From positions 16,373,001-16,437,000 of the forward strand of contig OX335653.1 in assembly GCA_946894095.1 (NCBI GenBank): a DNA stretch of 64,000 bases, in the 5' to 3' direction. The position numbers were made by a program, and so were the translations under genes. A model generated the notes under the pieces. That model saw nothing but the letters and a program-made list of their open reading frames with translations, searched no databases and had not been told where the DNA came from. This DNA is from Incurvaria masculella (taxonomy: Eukaryota; Arthropoda; Insecta; Lepidoptera; Incurvariidae). Below are positions 21,801 through 33,774 of the stretch, one piece after another. The first letter of the stretch is position 1. Each line of letters opens with the position of its first letter.

Positions 21801-24800
21801 CATTGAAATCTCTGCTTTGAAATAAATAGGTATTAGACCCATGGTCTTTACAAACTCAGCCTCTACCACCACGGGCCAATTTATCTAAATAGGTTTTCGA
21901 TTTATTTTATTTATATCGTTAAGTAGAGTGGCAGCAATCATAACAAAAACCTACATATGGTCAAATTCATGGCGGACAATACAAAAACATTAAAATGGAC
22001 ATTCAAAGTTGTGTTTTAAGTCGGTTGCTCAGAGACTCAAGGCTACCAGAGACTTGACTCCTTCGGTATGGCTCAATATAGTGGACACTAGATGTGAAGC
22101 ATAAAAATACACATTCTGAATACAAAACACATTCAAATTTGTGTTTTATGTGTGTTGCTCAGAGACTCAAGGCTACCAGAAACTTGACTCCTTTGGTATG
22201 GCTCAATATAGTGGACACTAGATGTGAAGTATAAAAATACACATTCTGTGAAAATTTCAACTCTCTACCTATTACGGTTCATGAGATACAGCGCTGTAAC
22301 AGACGGACGGACGGATGGACAGCGGAGGCTTAGTAATAGAGTTCCGTTGGCAGCCTTTGGGTACAATCCTAAAAAATGCCAAGTCAACTTACCATATCGC
22401 CTTGAAGGCATCATCATATTCCCTCTGAGTGAGTCGTATATCTCATGCGATAGACACTCCCACCGTTTGAAGTTGTGCCTAGTTGTATTGAGCACTGGTG
22501 TTACATTGGCGTTCACAGTCTGTTCCAGCTGATGAAAAAGGTGCATTTCGGGTTCTTTATTCAAATTATTCCGGTTGATGGAATAGAAGTAAGGTATGTT
22601 GGTGAATTTATTTAATTGGTTGCGGTACGCTTCTTCGTACTTTTTCGTCTTAATACTTCTGGTAATGTTCTCCGTCGCCTTTTTGAGCTTCTCGTAATCG
22701 GCTAAGTCTATCATGCCCTGGAACAAAACACATTCGCTAAGAATAGGTAAAGGGTTCCATTATGTTTTTAAATCAGTATTGAATCATTGAGCGGCTCGTA
22801 GGTCAGGGTGTAGGGCCACGCCTCATTCGATAGGTCATGGGTTTAATTCAGCCACTTACTATTCTGTCTGACTTGGATAAATGCATTGCATCACGAATGC
22901 GAGCTTGCTCCATGGCACGGGGTCCATGTAAAACTGTAGGTACCCTTCCTCTACTAGGTGGTAGGGTTCAGCCGGACCCGGATGGTAATATCACATTAAA
23001 TGAGAGCCGGTTGAAGCGGCAACGAAACACTGTCCGTTTTCCGTCCAGTTCAATGTGGCAGTGCTCATAAAAGGAAGGTCCTGGCATGGCATCTAATTCC
23101 TTTGGAATGCGGCGTGTTGGGATAATGGCACAATAGTAGCCAACCATCTATTTCCAGTTACAGGAAAAATAAATAAACTGTCCAACTTAAAAAAAATACA
23201 GGGCCATCCCAATTAAGTGTAACACTATTGTAGTGGGAAAAACCTTGCGATAGATGATTATTAAGGTATCTTTGAGGTAAACATATGCAATTAGGTACCA
23301 TGTCAAACATTAAGTCTGCTGACGTTGATATACTTTCACTGGGGTCGACGAATCCGCTTCCGATTGCAACCGTTCTTAAATCCATTTCTATAGAACCTCT
23401 TCTAATACCCTGGAAAATAAAAATAAAACTATATTTACTTTGTCATTAATCATACATTTATAAATAAGTGCATACAATGTATGAAAAATACTGTAGAAAT
23501 AATTACTGTCTTACAAAGCAACAGTGGTTTCTATGCAGATGTCAGCAGTGCTAGCCAGGTACACCAGTCACCCGACTGCAAACAACCGTAAATAGGAGAA
23601 CCGGAACAAAATGTGGGTGACCGACAGACACCAGGGCTTGAACCGGCGTACCAACACTAGCTTTTTAGCAGTGACAATATTTATCTTTTATCAATGTTCA
23701 CAGAACCGATTTTTTTTTATTTTATTCCGTATAAAAATGTGGGTGGTGGCTTTGAATGCAAATGTTTAAACCCTTTTGGCAGGAATGAAACATTGGAATG
23801 TTATTGTTAAAAAAGCAATCTGCCAGCGGTCCCTTGGAATGTTCTTTGAGGAGTGACTTGCCAGCTCTGGGAAACAAAACCTTAGACTAGGATTGTGGAT
23901 ATTAACTGCAATGATTAACAATATACTTTCCGTTACAGATCACTAAAAACACAAATCACAAATGAGTGTCGACTTCTTTATTTGTGTTAACTTACCTTGA
24001 AAAGGCGATATCCGATTTTTGGAGCGAGTTTACCTCCATAGCTCTGGGAAAATATGTGCCAAGGCGTCTGTTTGAATTCTGGATGCATTTTCAGAAAGCC
24101 GATCAAAGTATTGACGAAATCCGTGACTGTAATCAAAATTAAATTTCTCGTAGGAACAAGTTCAAGCAGGTTCGATCTTCTAGGGATTGATAAATCGGAT
24201 TTGCAGAATAGGACCCGTGATGACATTTTGCATTATATCAATGCAGTTTGCTTTTCAAAATTCAGATAATTCAAATTAGATAATTTGTTATATATTGTAT
24301 TGTATTGTATTTATTTAGCATAACACAAAGTAACACACATATAACAAAACATTGTCATTGGTGATCGTTAATATTACTTGTCAATATTTTCATTAGCAAA
24401 AAAATCAATCATTTAACATTCTAACAATAACATCAAATAAAAATAACAATAGTCAAGTTGGTCACAATGATCAAATCAAATAAACTAAACTATGGAAAAA
24501 TCATTAAAGTCGACATATATACACATTGGACGGATATTATTCTGTCAAGTGGTCATCAGAATATTCGGTTACCTTGTAATAAGGTCTGTTCGTTAACAGG
24601 TCCTTTAACCGGCTCCTAAAGACATTATTATTTTCAATTGCTTTTAACGACTGAGGCAACTTTTCATACAATTTGGGCCCTATTACTCGTGGGTTCTTTT
24701 CTGCCATTGCACAATGGTGCAATACGGGTCTTAGGCTAGTACCGTGGCGAGTATTGTACTTGTGCTGCGAACCGTTTGTCTCGTAGCTTTCGATATGAAT

Positions 24801-27800
24801 TCGTACATGCATTATTACCTCAAATATATATAGTGATACTAGTGTGAGGATTTTGAGTGATTTGAATAGATTTCTGCAAGATTCTTTATTTTTTGCTCGA
24901 TTCAAAATACGAATAGCCCGTTTTTGTTGAACCAGGATGCGTTCAGAGTCAGTCGAGTTACCCCAGAGCATCACACCGTACGACATGATAGAATGAAAAT
25001 ATGCATAATAGCAATTTCTCAAAGTGCTTCCTGCTACAATCGGTTGCAATTTTCTTAATGCGTAACTTGCACGCCCTAACTTATCACAAGTCTTGTTAAT
25101 GTGTGCCTTCCAATTAAGTTGAGAGTCCAGCGTGAAACCTACGAAGCATGTTTGGGCTTCAGCGATAATTTGGCCCGTTTGAGTTGGGATTTTTGAAAAC
25201 GGATATTCTATTTTTCGTCCACTAAATAGCAAAAAATTTGATTTTTGTGCATTCAAGTGAAGGCCGTTCGCTGAAAACCATTTCATTAATTTGTGTGTTG
25301 CATTCATAAGTTTCTCTTCTAGCTCGTCAAAAGTTTTCGCCCATACTATAAAGTTTAGGTCATCAGCAAATATGGTGACCTCTCCGTTATCGATTTTAAT
25401 ATGGAAGGGTAAGTCATTAATGAATATTAAAAACAAGGTATTTCCTAAGGCTGATCCCTGCGGGATCCCTATTTTGACGAGTCCAGATTTTGATTTTATA
25501 CCGGTACCTTCGATGTTCATGTCAACCGTTTGATATCTATCGCTAAGAAAGGAACCAAATAATTTTAAATTTTGACCTTTGACCCCATAACGTTCGAGTT
25601 TGCCTAATAGTATAGTGTGGTCGACTACATCGAACGCTTTGGATAGGTCGCAAAAAAGTCCTGCTATCTTGAGTCGAGACCGTCAATAATGTTTTCAATT
25701 ACTTTTTGAGCAGCTGATGAGGTTGATATGTATATGCTAGCAAGGGGAATAATGCCTATCAACGCAACTTATAAATTGCAACTTAAAAAAGTCCAAATGG
25801 AATTCCACACTGATAATTACACATCCTTAATGTTTGCATTGAAAATTCCTTTTAAAATGGTTTTAAAAAAAGATCCTTTGCATTAGGACTTTGAAAGAAG
25901 TTCAATTGCAAGACAAAAGTAAACGTTACATTTATGAGTAAAAATTTTTTTAACTAGTCAAAAATGTTTAGAAATGGACACCTGTTGAAAAATGTTTTTG
26001 TACGGATCATGGAAATATAATTGAAGGAAAACAGTTCTATTGCTAGACAAGGAATCATATATTGTCATAATGCCAATTCTTATCATCATACTGAGCCAGA
26101 TCCTACTAAGCGTTTTGGCCATAGTTCTTAAACTTAGCTTGATCGCTGTGACAGCTGTCATCAAAATCCCGCCCATGAAGTTCTGAATTTTTTAACGGTA
26201 TTTATTAGAATGGCAATGTTGTACTGTATGGGATCGTATATTTTCAACATCGTCCCAAACCGAATCGTGTCACTTTGACAGCTGTTGCAGCGATCAAGAT
26301 AAGTTTTACGAACTATAGTTCCAGCACCTTACTGTACTTAAAACGAAAGCATCAGTTATAGTTGCATTAATTAAGAAAATTCACTGAACCAGTAAAACTA
26401 ACTTTTCAAACGAACGGATCTGATTCAAGCTGCCAGTTCATATAATAATGAAAATAGCAAGCAGCAGTAATAAGCGCTTTGGTTTTATCGTTGATTATTT
26501 TGATGATTTTGGAGATGGATGGCTTATACCACACCTTCCGTATGATATAAGTCCAAAGACCGCATTCCCGAAGGAATTAGGTGCCATGGCAGGACCTTCA
26601 CGCACGGCTACATTGCACCGGATGGAAAACACGGACAATTTTTTATTGCAGCTTCGACCATCTTTTCATCCAATGCGAGGTTAATAACGCGCGCAGGCCG
26701 AACCCTAATACCTAGCAGGGGACCTACAGTGTTACATGGATTCCGACCCATGTAACAGAATGCAATTATCCAACTCAGAAAGAGAAAGAAAGTGGTGCAT
26801 GAACGGGGCGGGAATTTGAACCCAGACCTCTGGGATAGAATGTAAGTCCAACCGCCCCTGAGCCAAGATATCGGATCACGTGGCTCAGGAATATATAGGA
26901 AATATAAATGTATGTGGTAAAATCATTGCTAAGAGGCAACGCTATTGGGTAATTCCAGATTCAGTCGCTCGACTCACCAATTTGTTTGTCCTTGGTGACG
27001 TACAGGGAACGGTTGGCGACCTCGCTGTACCCGGTGCCCGCCGGACTGTCCACGAGCAACACGTTGTGTCCATTCACCTGCAACGTGGCGAGCGTGAGTC
27101 ACCAGTGGATTCGGTTATACTGGTTATGGATGGCCGTTGTGGAAGAAGTGTGATTCCAAAACAATGTGGAGTGGTTAGACATTAGGACTCAGCATTGAAG
27201 GTGGGGAGTAGCAACAGAAACTAGTGTATTTTACTCCTCAATAGTCTCTTTTACATACGAACACGGCAGTTCCGGCGAGTGAGGTCATTCACGAATTCGC
27301 TTAATACGCTGATTTTCTCGAGTTCCAATGCCACGTAACAACACTTCAGAACCTCACAGGGCGCTATTGATTGCAACGAACATTCGATATGGCGGGTCGC
27401 GCCAGGTGACAGCACTCCATCTGCATTTTATAAATCAAGAAAATCTCACCCAGGTGTGATTCCTCTTGTTGAAGTCGACGTCGAGCGGCCCCACCTCGAG
27501 GAAGTTGCCGACCCCCGAGGCGGGCAGGCCGGGCCCGCCCTGCACCCACGCGAGCATGGGCTTGGTCGCGGCGCCCGCACGCTGCCCGTCCGCGTACCAC
27601 AGCCACCAGAACATGGCGACGCCGCGGCGCACGGACACGTGACCGCAATCCATCGCGAGTCCGTGCCGGGCGAGCGCGTCTGCGAACGGGTTCTGCTCGT
27701 ACGCGCGCACTGCAGACGGGCACAGTTGAAGATGCGTTTTATGTGGTTTGGAAAGTATAATTTGCTTTATTTTAGTTTTGTGGGTACATGTTCGCATCCA

Positions 27801-30153
27801 TGTAGATGGCACTAATAATAATAATAATATTAAAAAACCTGTTTATTTTATGAGCACAGATGGCACTACGTTCGTACAAATTACAGATAAAATTGAAGTG
27901 AAAAAATATATTTAATCTCTTAAAAAAGTTCCAAAAAAGCTGCAATCCATTAGATAACTAAGAGGAAATGTGCAAAAAGTAGCCATTTACGATAAGCAAC
28001 TGAAGGGTCTCTTCCACCAAGTTATGATTTGCTTAATCCTCACACCAAAGGGTCTTTCTTACTACCTTGCAATTTCATTTCATTTCAATTCATTTCATTT
28101 CATTTCATTTATTTATTCAACTTCTGGTAGTAAAACTACACTAAGTCATGTCACAATTTGATTGATCCGCGGATTCGATCAACCAGTGAAGAAGAACCCG
28201 CAAAGAAACTTCACTGGTCTATAAATTATGTTTTTTTTGGTCTTTTTTTTTCGTCCACATAAATGATATAACACAATTATGATTTCATACCTAAATGCTA
28301 CTGCCAAACTTACATTGGTAGAACGGTCTAGAGAATCGATACCAGTATAAGATAATCAGCACTTTAGTATTAAAGACCCTTTAATTATTATTTAATACCA
28401 TTTAATAAATTTAAATAAATCAGCAGTTTGTGAAAACCAGGCTTAGTCTAATTTATCTTAAATAAACTACAAAATTAATTCTAAGTTATAATTTAAAGTA
28501 TATTAAATTAAAGTGTAGTAAATTAAAAAAAATATATAAGTTAAAGTTCTAGCATAATTTTATGATTATGTTGAGATTAAATACATGTGCTCGCCACTAC
28601 AGGCAATAGGTACATACATTCCTATTTTGAGGAGTTATAGCTGAAATACGAATTAACGACCGTGGCGCCATCTACATCCCCTAATGAGGAGATTCCGATT
28701 TTGATGATTTTTTTTAGTATAAGATAAACCTCGAAGTTAGTTCTATTCAAATTTGAAAGTAAAAAAGGTATTGTACCTTTTGGGTAGGTAACATATTCTT
28801 CCATGCCCAACTTTTTACTGTACTAATAATAAGTAGAATATAGCGACAAGAATTTTGAAAATACATTTTTTTGAACATTAATTCAACTGACAGTGAGAGA
28901 TTAAATAAACCTTTTTGGTGCCAAACGAACAATCTATTAATATCTCAATTCGTTAAAAGAAATTATCAAAACAAAAATAATAATGGCCTTCCTAGATTGC
29001 CCTTTTTGGCACCAAATCAAAATTAGTTACTTATATTACTTTAGTTAGGAGCTAAGTTATCATCACTAAAAATATTTCAAGATTATTTCGCTCTTCAGTT
29101 TTATCTTTGAATGCTTAGAAATTAAAACAGTTTGTCTAATGTCTTCTGTTGAAATGTTGTGGTGAGGAAATTAAAATTTTCACAAAATAACTCTTTAAAA
29201 AGTAAACCAAGTAAGTGATAACCATTACATATTTTAAAACAAACAATGAGTTGTTTTACTATCGTGACAACGCTATTAGTAATTAGGTACCTACATCCCT
29301 AATTATTTTTTTGTTAGCTACATGGACAGCTGTTTGTTGAAAGAAATAACCGACACAGTAACCGCATAAGAATGTTTTCTTTACCTGCCCTGTAAATGTA
29401 TTGAAATTTAAAATGCTGAATTGAAAAAAATCAAGCCTTATCACTTCTGTTTCCAGAAACTCCTGTTTAATGGAATTTCTTAAAGAAGGAATAATAAAAA
29501 AGAAACAATTATTTACGCGACTAACATTATAAAATACTCCCATCCTTAAAATACTTTAAAGTCTCGTAAGCTACACAAAAATTTGAAATTAAGGGCCTGG
29601 TACTAGCCAAATCGCAAAGTTAGACGAGGCACCCCAAGTAAACTAACTAAGTCTGACGGTTATAAGTGTCATCCTTACAATATATGATTCCTTGTCTAGG
29701 AATCGAATGATTTTCGTTAATGTATGTTTCCTTTTTCTATACAAAATACATTGCGGAAACGGTGTCCATTTCCGAACTTTTTTGACTAAATGTAGAAATC
29801 TAAAAGCAAATGGAATTTTTTGTTTATGCATATATGCTGTTTTTGCTTATATCTAGAAATCGAATGACTTTCAGATTTCTAATGAGAAAAATCAACTTTT
29901 TTTATTTTTATTATTATTTAAATAAATGATGGAATAAAAAAATATTAACAATCCATTATAAGTCTGGAGTTCTATTTGGATTTTATTATTACATTTGTTA
30001 AAAAGTGCATTTGTATGGCGCGAGTAGTTGGCTAGTCCTAGCGCCTTAAATACAAAAATACTCACCATCTTTCAAAGTTTTTGCCGGCACCACTTCCAAC
30101 CACGCACTGGACACGAACACGATGGCGAGCAACTCCACAAATTTGACAGCCAT
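18800..30153 (-). CDS. SCPEP1: Retinoid-inducible serine carboxypeptidase-like (S10 family), nine exons, 435 aa
   Basis: The coding join on the minus strand is 30153-30066, 27709-27450, 27077-26978, 24126-23996, 23409-23299, 22717-22393, 20872-20795, 20009-19861 and 18865-18800: 1,308 nt, 436 codons including the stop, with all phases consistent. The protein starts with a signal peptide (MAVKFVELLAIVFVSSAW). It has the oxyanion-hole GGPG at about residues 87-90, the nucleophile Ser178 in SQSYGGK, Asp358 in VYNGNYDAVTP and His413 in GAGHWVP, so the S10 triad is complete. The length matches SCPEP1 (about 450 aa). It should trim C-terminal residues from peptides in the lysosome or outside the cell. 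The large introns carry a reverse-transcriptase relic, SINEs and MITEs. Confidence 0.93.
19060..19745. repeat. Degenerate short-unit repeat region
   Basis: The motifs AATTGCACAATCATCTA, AATCAGCCAGTTT and TGTCTCCACTGTACAAT recur imperfectly every 40-70 bases, as in an old, decayed satellite. A MITE-like element (19488-19614) lies inside. It occupies the intron between carboxypeptidase exons 8 and 9. Confidence 0.5.
19488..19614. mobile_element. Short MITE-like inverted repeat
   Basis: CCCGGTTCCACCACCTCCAG at the left pairs with CTGGAGGTGGTGAAAACAGG at the right, and the inner parts (AAAGTTATCTTTCGG and CCGAAAGTTAACTATCGG) continue the match, so the whole 127 bp can fold as one hairpin. Confidence 0.6.
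19861..20009 (-). CDS. SCPEP1: SCPEP1-like exon 8 (catalytic His)
   Basis: Acceptor CAACAG, donor TGG|GTGGGT. It encodes CVNWVHKLRWSGAEEF to WWVQGAGHW with the triad histidine. The alternative donor three bases on does not keep the GHWVP match. Confidence 0.9.
20076..20200 (+). repeat. 3' end of a non-LTR-type element with GAAAT tail
   Basis: Contains GTGAAGTTTCTTTGCGGGTT, TTGATCGAATCC and a terminal AAATGAAATGAAATG run. The same sequence occurs reversed at 28078-28222. Confidence 0.6.
20436..20480 (+). repeat. Dispersed GGTTCCGTACCC motif repeat
   Basis: AGGGTTCCGTACCCAAAGGG and the following 'AACGGAACC' match the end of a repeat also seen at 22250-22375 and partly at 53425-53530. Confidence 0.5.
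20795..20872 (-). CDS. SCPEP1: SCPEP1-like exon 7 (catalytic Asp)
   Basis: Acceptor TTTCAG, donor GCAG|GTGAGA, 78 nt. It encodes EKLLNETSLNVVVYNGNYD with the triad aspartate. Confidence 0.92.
21220..21630. mobile_element. MITE, TAA target duplication (PIF/Harbinger-like)
   Basis: Inverted ends of about 30 bp: GGCTGGGTTTAAGTTATGCT at the left, and at the right the complement of GGCCGGGTTCGCATTATGCT. TAA stands directly outside both ends. The interior open frame (102 codons) has no transposase motif that I recognise. It lies in the carboxypeptidase intron between exons 6 and 7. Confidence 0.6.
21999..22258. repeat. Two-copy tandem duplication, 130-bp unit
   Basis: ACATTCAAAGTTGTGTTTTA starts one copy and ACATTCAAATTTGTGTTTTA the next at 22129. 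Both continue through GCTCAGAGACTCAAGGCTAC and GGACACTAGATGTGAAG with few differences. Confidence 0.8.
22250..22375 (-). repeat. Dispersed repeat (CGGACGGACGG / GTTCCG end)
   Basis: The sequence around TACGGTTCATGAGATACAGC, the CGGACGGACGGATGG run and GAGTTCCGTT is shared in reverse with 53425-53530, so it is a dispersed family and not gene sequence. It stops at about the donor of carboxypeptidase exon 6. Confidence 0.55.
22393..22717 (-). CDS. SCPEP1: SCPEP1-like exon 6
   Basis: Acceptor TTCCAG, donor TATG|GTAAGT, 325 nt, phase 0 to 1. It encodes GMIDLADYEKLKKATENIT through MMMPSRRY, the helical cap region, which is the least conserved part of the family. Confidence 0.88.
22789..23175 (+). 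mobile_element. tRNA-headed SINE, diverged
   Basis: Starts GAGCGGCTCGTAGG like the 16747 copy and follows the body landmarks in order (CATGTAAAACTGTAGGT, ACTAGGTGGTAGGG, CGGTTGAAGCGGCAACG) to a degenerate tail. Confidence 0.75.
23299..23409 (-). CDS. SCPEP1: SCPEP1-like exon 5
   Basis: Acceptor TTCCAG, donor ATG|GTACCT. It encodes GIRRGSIEMDLRTVAIGSGF; phase 0 at both ends. The open frame continues past the donor, but only this donor joins in phase to exon 6 (FDM|GMIDLADY). Confidence 0.85.
23996..24126 (-). CDS. SCPEP1: SCPEP1-like exon 4 (catalytic Ser)
   Basis: Acceptor TTACAG, donor AAG|GTAAGT. It encodes FVNTLIGFLKMHPEF and the nucleophile elbow HIFSQSYGGKLAP. Confidence 0.93.
24290..25680 (-). 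mobile_element. 5'-truncated CR1/Jockey-type retrotransposon in a carboxypeptidase intron
   Basis: It carries the RT C-terminal half (24537-25680), a 3' UTR, and ends with a pentamer tail (AATAC repeated, 24290-24312). It is oriented like the host gene. The 5' end is lost upstream of the 'FCDLSKAFD' block. Confidence 0.75.
24537..25680 (-). pseudogene. Reverse transcriptase fragment (CR1/Jockey-like)
   Basis: An open frame of more than 350 codons reads FCDLSKAFDVVDH, GIPQGSALGNTLF and FADDLNF (catalytic FADD), then the thumb block YFHSIMSYGVMLWGNS and QQKRAIRIL, and ends at 24537. The N-terminal endonuclease and first RT blocks are missing and the frame breaks near 25665. It is a dead-on-arrival insertion but fairly young, since about 1.1 kb has no stop. 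Confidence 0.85.
26510..26885 (-). mobile_element. tRNA-headed SINE
   Basis: On the minus strand it has a box B-like GGTTCAAATTCC, then CACTTTCTTTCTCTTTCTGAG, the body landmarks (ACTGTAGGTCCCC, GATGGTCGAAGC, CCTGCCATGGCACC) and the tail. It ends about 90 bases from the carboxypeptidase exon 3 donor. Confidence 0.75.
26978..27077 (-). CDS. SCPEP1: SCPEP1-like exon 3
   Basis: Acceptor TTGCAG, donor ATTG|GTGAGT. It encodes GHNVLLVDSPAGTGYSEV, the conserved S10 strand before the nucleophile domain. Phase 0 to 1. Confidence 0.93.
27285..27425 (+). repeat. Dispersed repeat fragment
   Basis: TGATTTTCTCGAGTTCCAA and GCAACGAACATTCGATATGG are shared with 35625-35705 and 44495-44605. Confidence 0.5.
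27450..27709 (-). CDS. SCPEP1: SCPEP1-like exon 2 (GGPG)
   Basis: Acceptor CTGCAG, donor TGG|GTGAGA. It encodes HVSVRRGVAMFWWLWYADG and the oxyanion-hole segment LAWVQGGPGLPASGVGNF. It is strikingly GC-rich compared with its flanks. Confidence 0.93.
28078..28222 (-). repeat. 3' end of the GAAAT-tailed element, reversed copy
   Basis: Reverse complement of the 20076-20200 repeat: an (ATTTC)n run, then GATTGATCCGCGGATTCGAT and AACCCGCAAAGAAACTTCAC. Same family, opposite orientation, same host gene. Confidence 0.6.
30066..30153 (-). CDS. SCPEP1: SCPEP1-like exon 1 (start, signal peptide)
   Basis: ATG at 30153-30151. It encodes a hydrophobic leader ending near VVPAKTLKD; the donor is G|GTGAGT and the exon ends in phase 1. 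Confidence 0.9.
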
Positions 30154-31464
30154 TGCCGCGCCGGCCGAACTCACGCGGGAAACATTTGCAAAAAAATTCA
30201 CATGACTGAATGCCGGAGCATTTTTTCCGCATTCATTAACGGAATGGCCTTATTCTTCCTACCAATTTAGCTCATTTAGAGTTGATCTCGTGAGCTCCAT
30301 ACACTATATAGTTCAAGCGGTCTTTATAGCTGGACAGATAAGACCAATTTATAGTTATTTCATAGTTTTATTGTCACTAATCATTGTATGATCTCACCAA
30401 CAGTATTTATTAGGTTGTAATTTATGTGTTGTATACGCTTTAAACAAGTTTATTTAATAAAAGCACTGCACAACAACTGATTAACGATTATTTTCCTGTA
30501 CGGCATGAGGTCATCGGCGCACAGAAATCACTTTTGATTTAAATTTGAAAGCAATTTACGAGGTTGCTTTATTCGGTCCATTGTTCGTTGATGTTTGATG
30601 GATTCGTTCTGACGCAAACTTATTTTATGATACGCACTCAGTGGTCTAGGTCATGAGATACGAAGGTTACGTAAAATTATGCCTAAAATCTTCAGACGCT
30701 CTTATCATTACTGTTTGAAGTAAACGAGATGTTTGATATTTAGAATGAGGAAAGTAAATATTGGTTTATTTGTTAGGAGCAAGTTAATTTGAAGATATGT
30801 TATCTATCTACTATTCAATCTTAAATACATTTTGAAATAATTCCAGTTGCTTTAAATTTTTTTCACAAAATGGAAAGACCAACAGTCTGCAATTAAAAAA
30901 AAAATATATATATATATTCTAAAACCGCTTATCATTACATGAAAGTATTATATGATTAACAACGACATAACTCTTATACAATTCAATTTCTGGTTTCTGT
31001 CTGCCTGCCTGTCCGCTCATAACTTGAAAACCACTAACCCGATATTGTTGCGTCTCCATATTGGTTGATAATTCCAATCATTAATAGGCAACTTATCATA
31101 ACATGAAATTGCCTGAGGGGCGAGCAGTACTGTTAAAATATGTGATAAGCCAGGGGAAAACTGAAGATTTTGTTGTATTTGAACCCATGCGGAGCCGCAC
31201 GTAACTAACTGCTATAAGACATGAAGCAGAAAAATAGATGTAAATGAAATCAAATATATACATTTGAATTATCATTTCAAACCACTATTGTAGTTAAAAA
31301 CAATTTTAAGCCCAGGAAGTAATGTTAGGAAGAAAAAGACAATCATGCCAAGATAAGACAAATATGATTAGTATAGATTGTATCCTTGCTACCTACCTAC
31401 CTATTATATAACTAGGACATATTTCTTTTGTAAATTGTTTTTTTGTGGCGTAATAAAGAATTTT

Positions 31465-31486
31465 CAATCAATCAATCAATCAATCA
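31465..31486 (+). repeat. (CAAT)n tetranucleotide tail
   Basis: Five CAAT units follow GTAATAAAGAATTTT, the look of the 3' terminus of a non-LTR element. Confidence 0.6.
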
Positions 31487-32379
31487 TATTGTAGTAGGTA
31501 TATGTTTGGAGGAAAATAAAACCCTATAGTGATTATAACAAATATTTATTTTGACACATATGTTGTAAATATTTTGAACACGCTGACAAATGCCAGACAT
31601 GCTTAACAAATATTTCGTACAGTATTTCAGGCTACTCTACGGTGGAATTTGGTGACAACCTATTTCATTAGTGGAGGGTTGGCGAGTTTAGCCGGTTCCC
31701 CCACTCACTACACTGACTATAAGTTTCAGTTTTTTTTAATACAACACATTTCTTGAACATATTTTTTTACGCAAAAGAGTTAAACATTTGAGACGGATTC
31801 ACTCTTTAAGGATTTGGTTGGATGAAACTACACACTCTGTATACATATACTATTCTCTTACAAAATGGGTGTCGTAAGCCCGCTGAGTTTTAACGCAAGA
31901 TTATAGATTCTAAAATTAAATTTGGCAGTAAAATTTACTAACTTACTCGACTTATATACGAATAAATAATTAAATATTTAGGTAATAATTCGATTTACGA
32001 ATGAAACCAATAATCTTTAACAATCATAGCTAGCATAGGCATATATTTTTCCTACTTAGGTCTATATTTATAAGTTCTGAAGGTATCTGTAATAGACAAC
32101 AGAAACCAACAACACTGTTAAAATATTTTGCAAATATATTTAAACAATTGTTAAACATTGAACATATGTATATTAAATTACATAAATACAAATAGACTAG
32201 ATTGCTAACTCACATTTAAAACATTTCGATGCAGATGCTAATTTTTGTTAAAATAAAGCAATGCTTCACTATCACCCTCTAGTAGTCTGCAAAACAACCT
32301 GTATATATTTTTTATATTATGTGTTATTCACAGTTTAAAATTGTATCCTAACAATCAGGCCCCCTTTCTACCTCCGTTC

Positions 32380-32640
32380 AACGCGGAAGAGGGAGAAAAT
32401 GCACAAATTCCGTCAACATTCCAAATATAAGAAGCCGCCGATCCTCTAGATCCTTTATCTATAGGGTCGGTAAACAATGGAATGAACTCCCTTCCAAGGC
32501 ATTTCCCCCAAAAACGTGGTGTGAAAAAGCACTGGCATAGTTTTCGCAGCTCCCCTGAATGTTCAAAAACCCATGGGCCTCCTTGGGCACCTTTTGGTCC
32601 TGGCGTACGCCACTTGGCTTCCCTACTTTAACATAAATCG
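32380..32640 (+). pseudogene. Relic of a retrotransposon ORF2 C-terminus
   Basis: The plus strand gives WNELPSKAFPPKTWCEKAL after several stops. WN-LP-x-F is the common end of RT-encoding ORFs. It is heavily decayed and its class is uncertain. Confidence 0.4.
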
Positions 32641-33658
32641 TTTTTAAAGCATTTGTTGACTGTATAGATAAACATTCGTTCAAGACAGACCTATCTTATG
32701 TTGAAGCCGGAGCAAGAGAGAAGCAAGTTGCTCTAAGTTTCTTGAAGAATCCAAGACTTACTTTCTGCTGCGAAGTCATAACTGGAGGTATCTCACAGAA
32801 TATGGGTAGGGAGACAGAGGGAGGTCGAGCTGGGGAAGAGTTATGCTGAGATTCAAAGACAGTTTTTGGATCTTGAGACGACCCTTCCGACTGTAATTTT
32901 TGACATAAAATGTACATAAGGAATGCCAAATGTGGCAGTCGGAAGACTTGAGAATCGCCCAAGAAATGCCTCGAATCTCAGCATAAGTCTCCGCATTCTA
33001 GTCTTCGCAGACTCAAGAGTGGATTTGCAATGAAGTGTGCACTAGCATGTTGTCTTGGTGAAATAGAGCTATCTTAGTTACTTAGAATTCCTGACCGTTT
33101 CACCTTTTCTTTTTCAAGTAATCTACGTAGTAAAGAGCAGTTATAATCTAAGCTGATGGTGGCATCTTAAAACTTGATTGATCGATTGATGACTGCTTAC
33201 CATCAAGCTAACTTACCTGAGGGGTGAGCTGTAGGGTTAAACAAAATTTCGTTGGATTTTAAAAGAGGCGGAGTGCCGCCGTGTGCTATCTTGACTGCTG
33301 GTGCTCAGTCTTGAGTCCCTAGTCCCACTTGTCACCAAAATTGGCGTTACCGCCAAACCAATCCACTAGCATTTCAAATTTATGGAGAAATTGAAGAGCG
33401 ACTAACGTTTGCGAGTCCGAGTGTGATTTGACAGGTTACTCACCGTCGCCGTAAATACGTTGACGTTGCAGTTTACGCCACCTCCTGGTTTTCATACAAA
33501 TCGGAAGACCGAGTCTTATCTTGACAGGTCAAAGAACTACAACCACAGAATAAGTAATAAAAACTTGTATGGGCTTTGACGTTTTTACGTAAATTCGAAG
33601 TTCCGTAAACGCCAATTTAGGTGAGAACTAGGACCGACCGCTGCGGAGTCGCGACGAG

Positions 33659-33774
33659 TTAGATGAGGGTGTCCTCGTCCTTGGGCTCGGCGATGAGCAG
33701 CGAGCGCTGGCTGGCACCGAGCAGCGCCGTGCGCTCCGCCGACGACGACCCCGAGTTGTCGCAGCTCAGTGACT
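33659..33774 (-). CDS. unc80: unc80 exon w28 (terminal)
   Basis: Acceptor CCGCAG, stop TAA 33661-33659. It encodes ESLSCDNSGSSSAERTALL and ends LIAEPKDEDTLI, the conserved UNC80 C-terminus. It is separated from exon w27 by about 2.7 kb of repeat-rich intron. Confidence 0.93.

Larger units (their letters stand above)
30154..33658. other. Intergenic region between SCPEP1-like gene and unc80 3' end
   Basis: Both flanking genes are on the minus strand, so it contains the carboxypeptidase promoter (right of 30153) and the unc80 3' UTR (left of 33659). A minus-strand AATAAA near 31542 is the best canonical poly(A) signal I see for unc80, about 2.1 kb from its stop; that is only a candidate. It also holds a CAAT tetramer tail (31465-31486) and a retrotransposon relic (32380-32640). 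Confidence 0.45.

Noticed and set aside
27364..27815. Arg- and Ala-rich open frames on both strands around carboxypeptidase exon 2
   Set aside because: Shadows of a very GC-rich exon; the true frame is shown by GGPG and FWWLWYADG.
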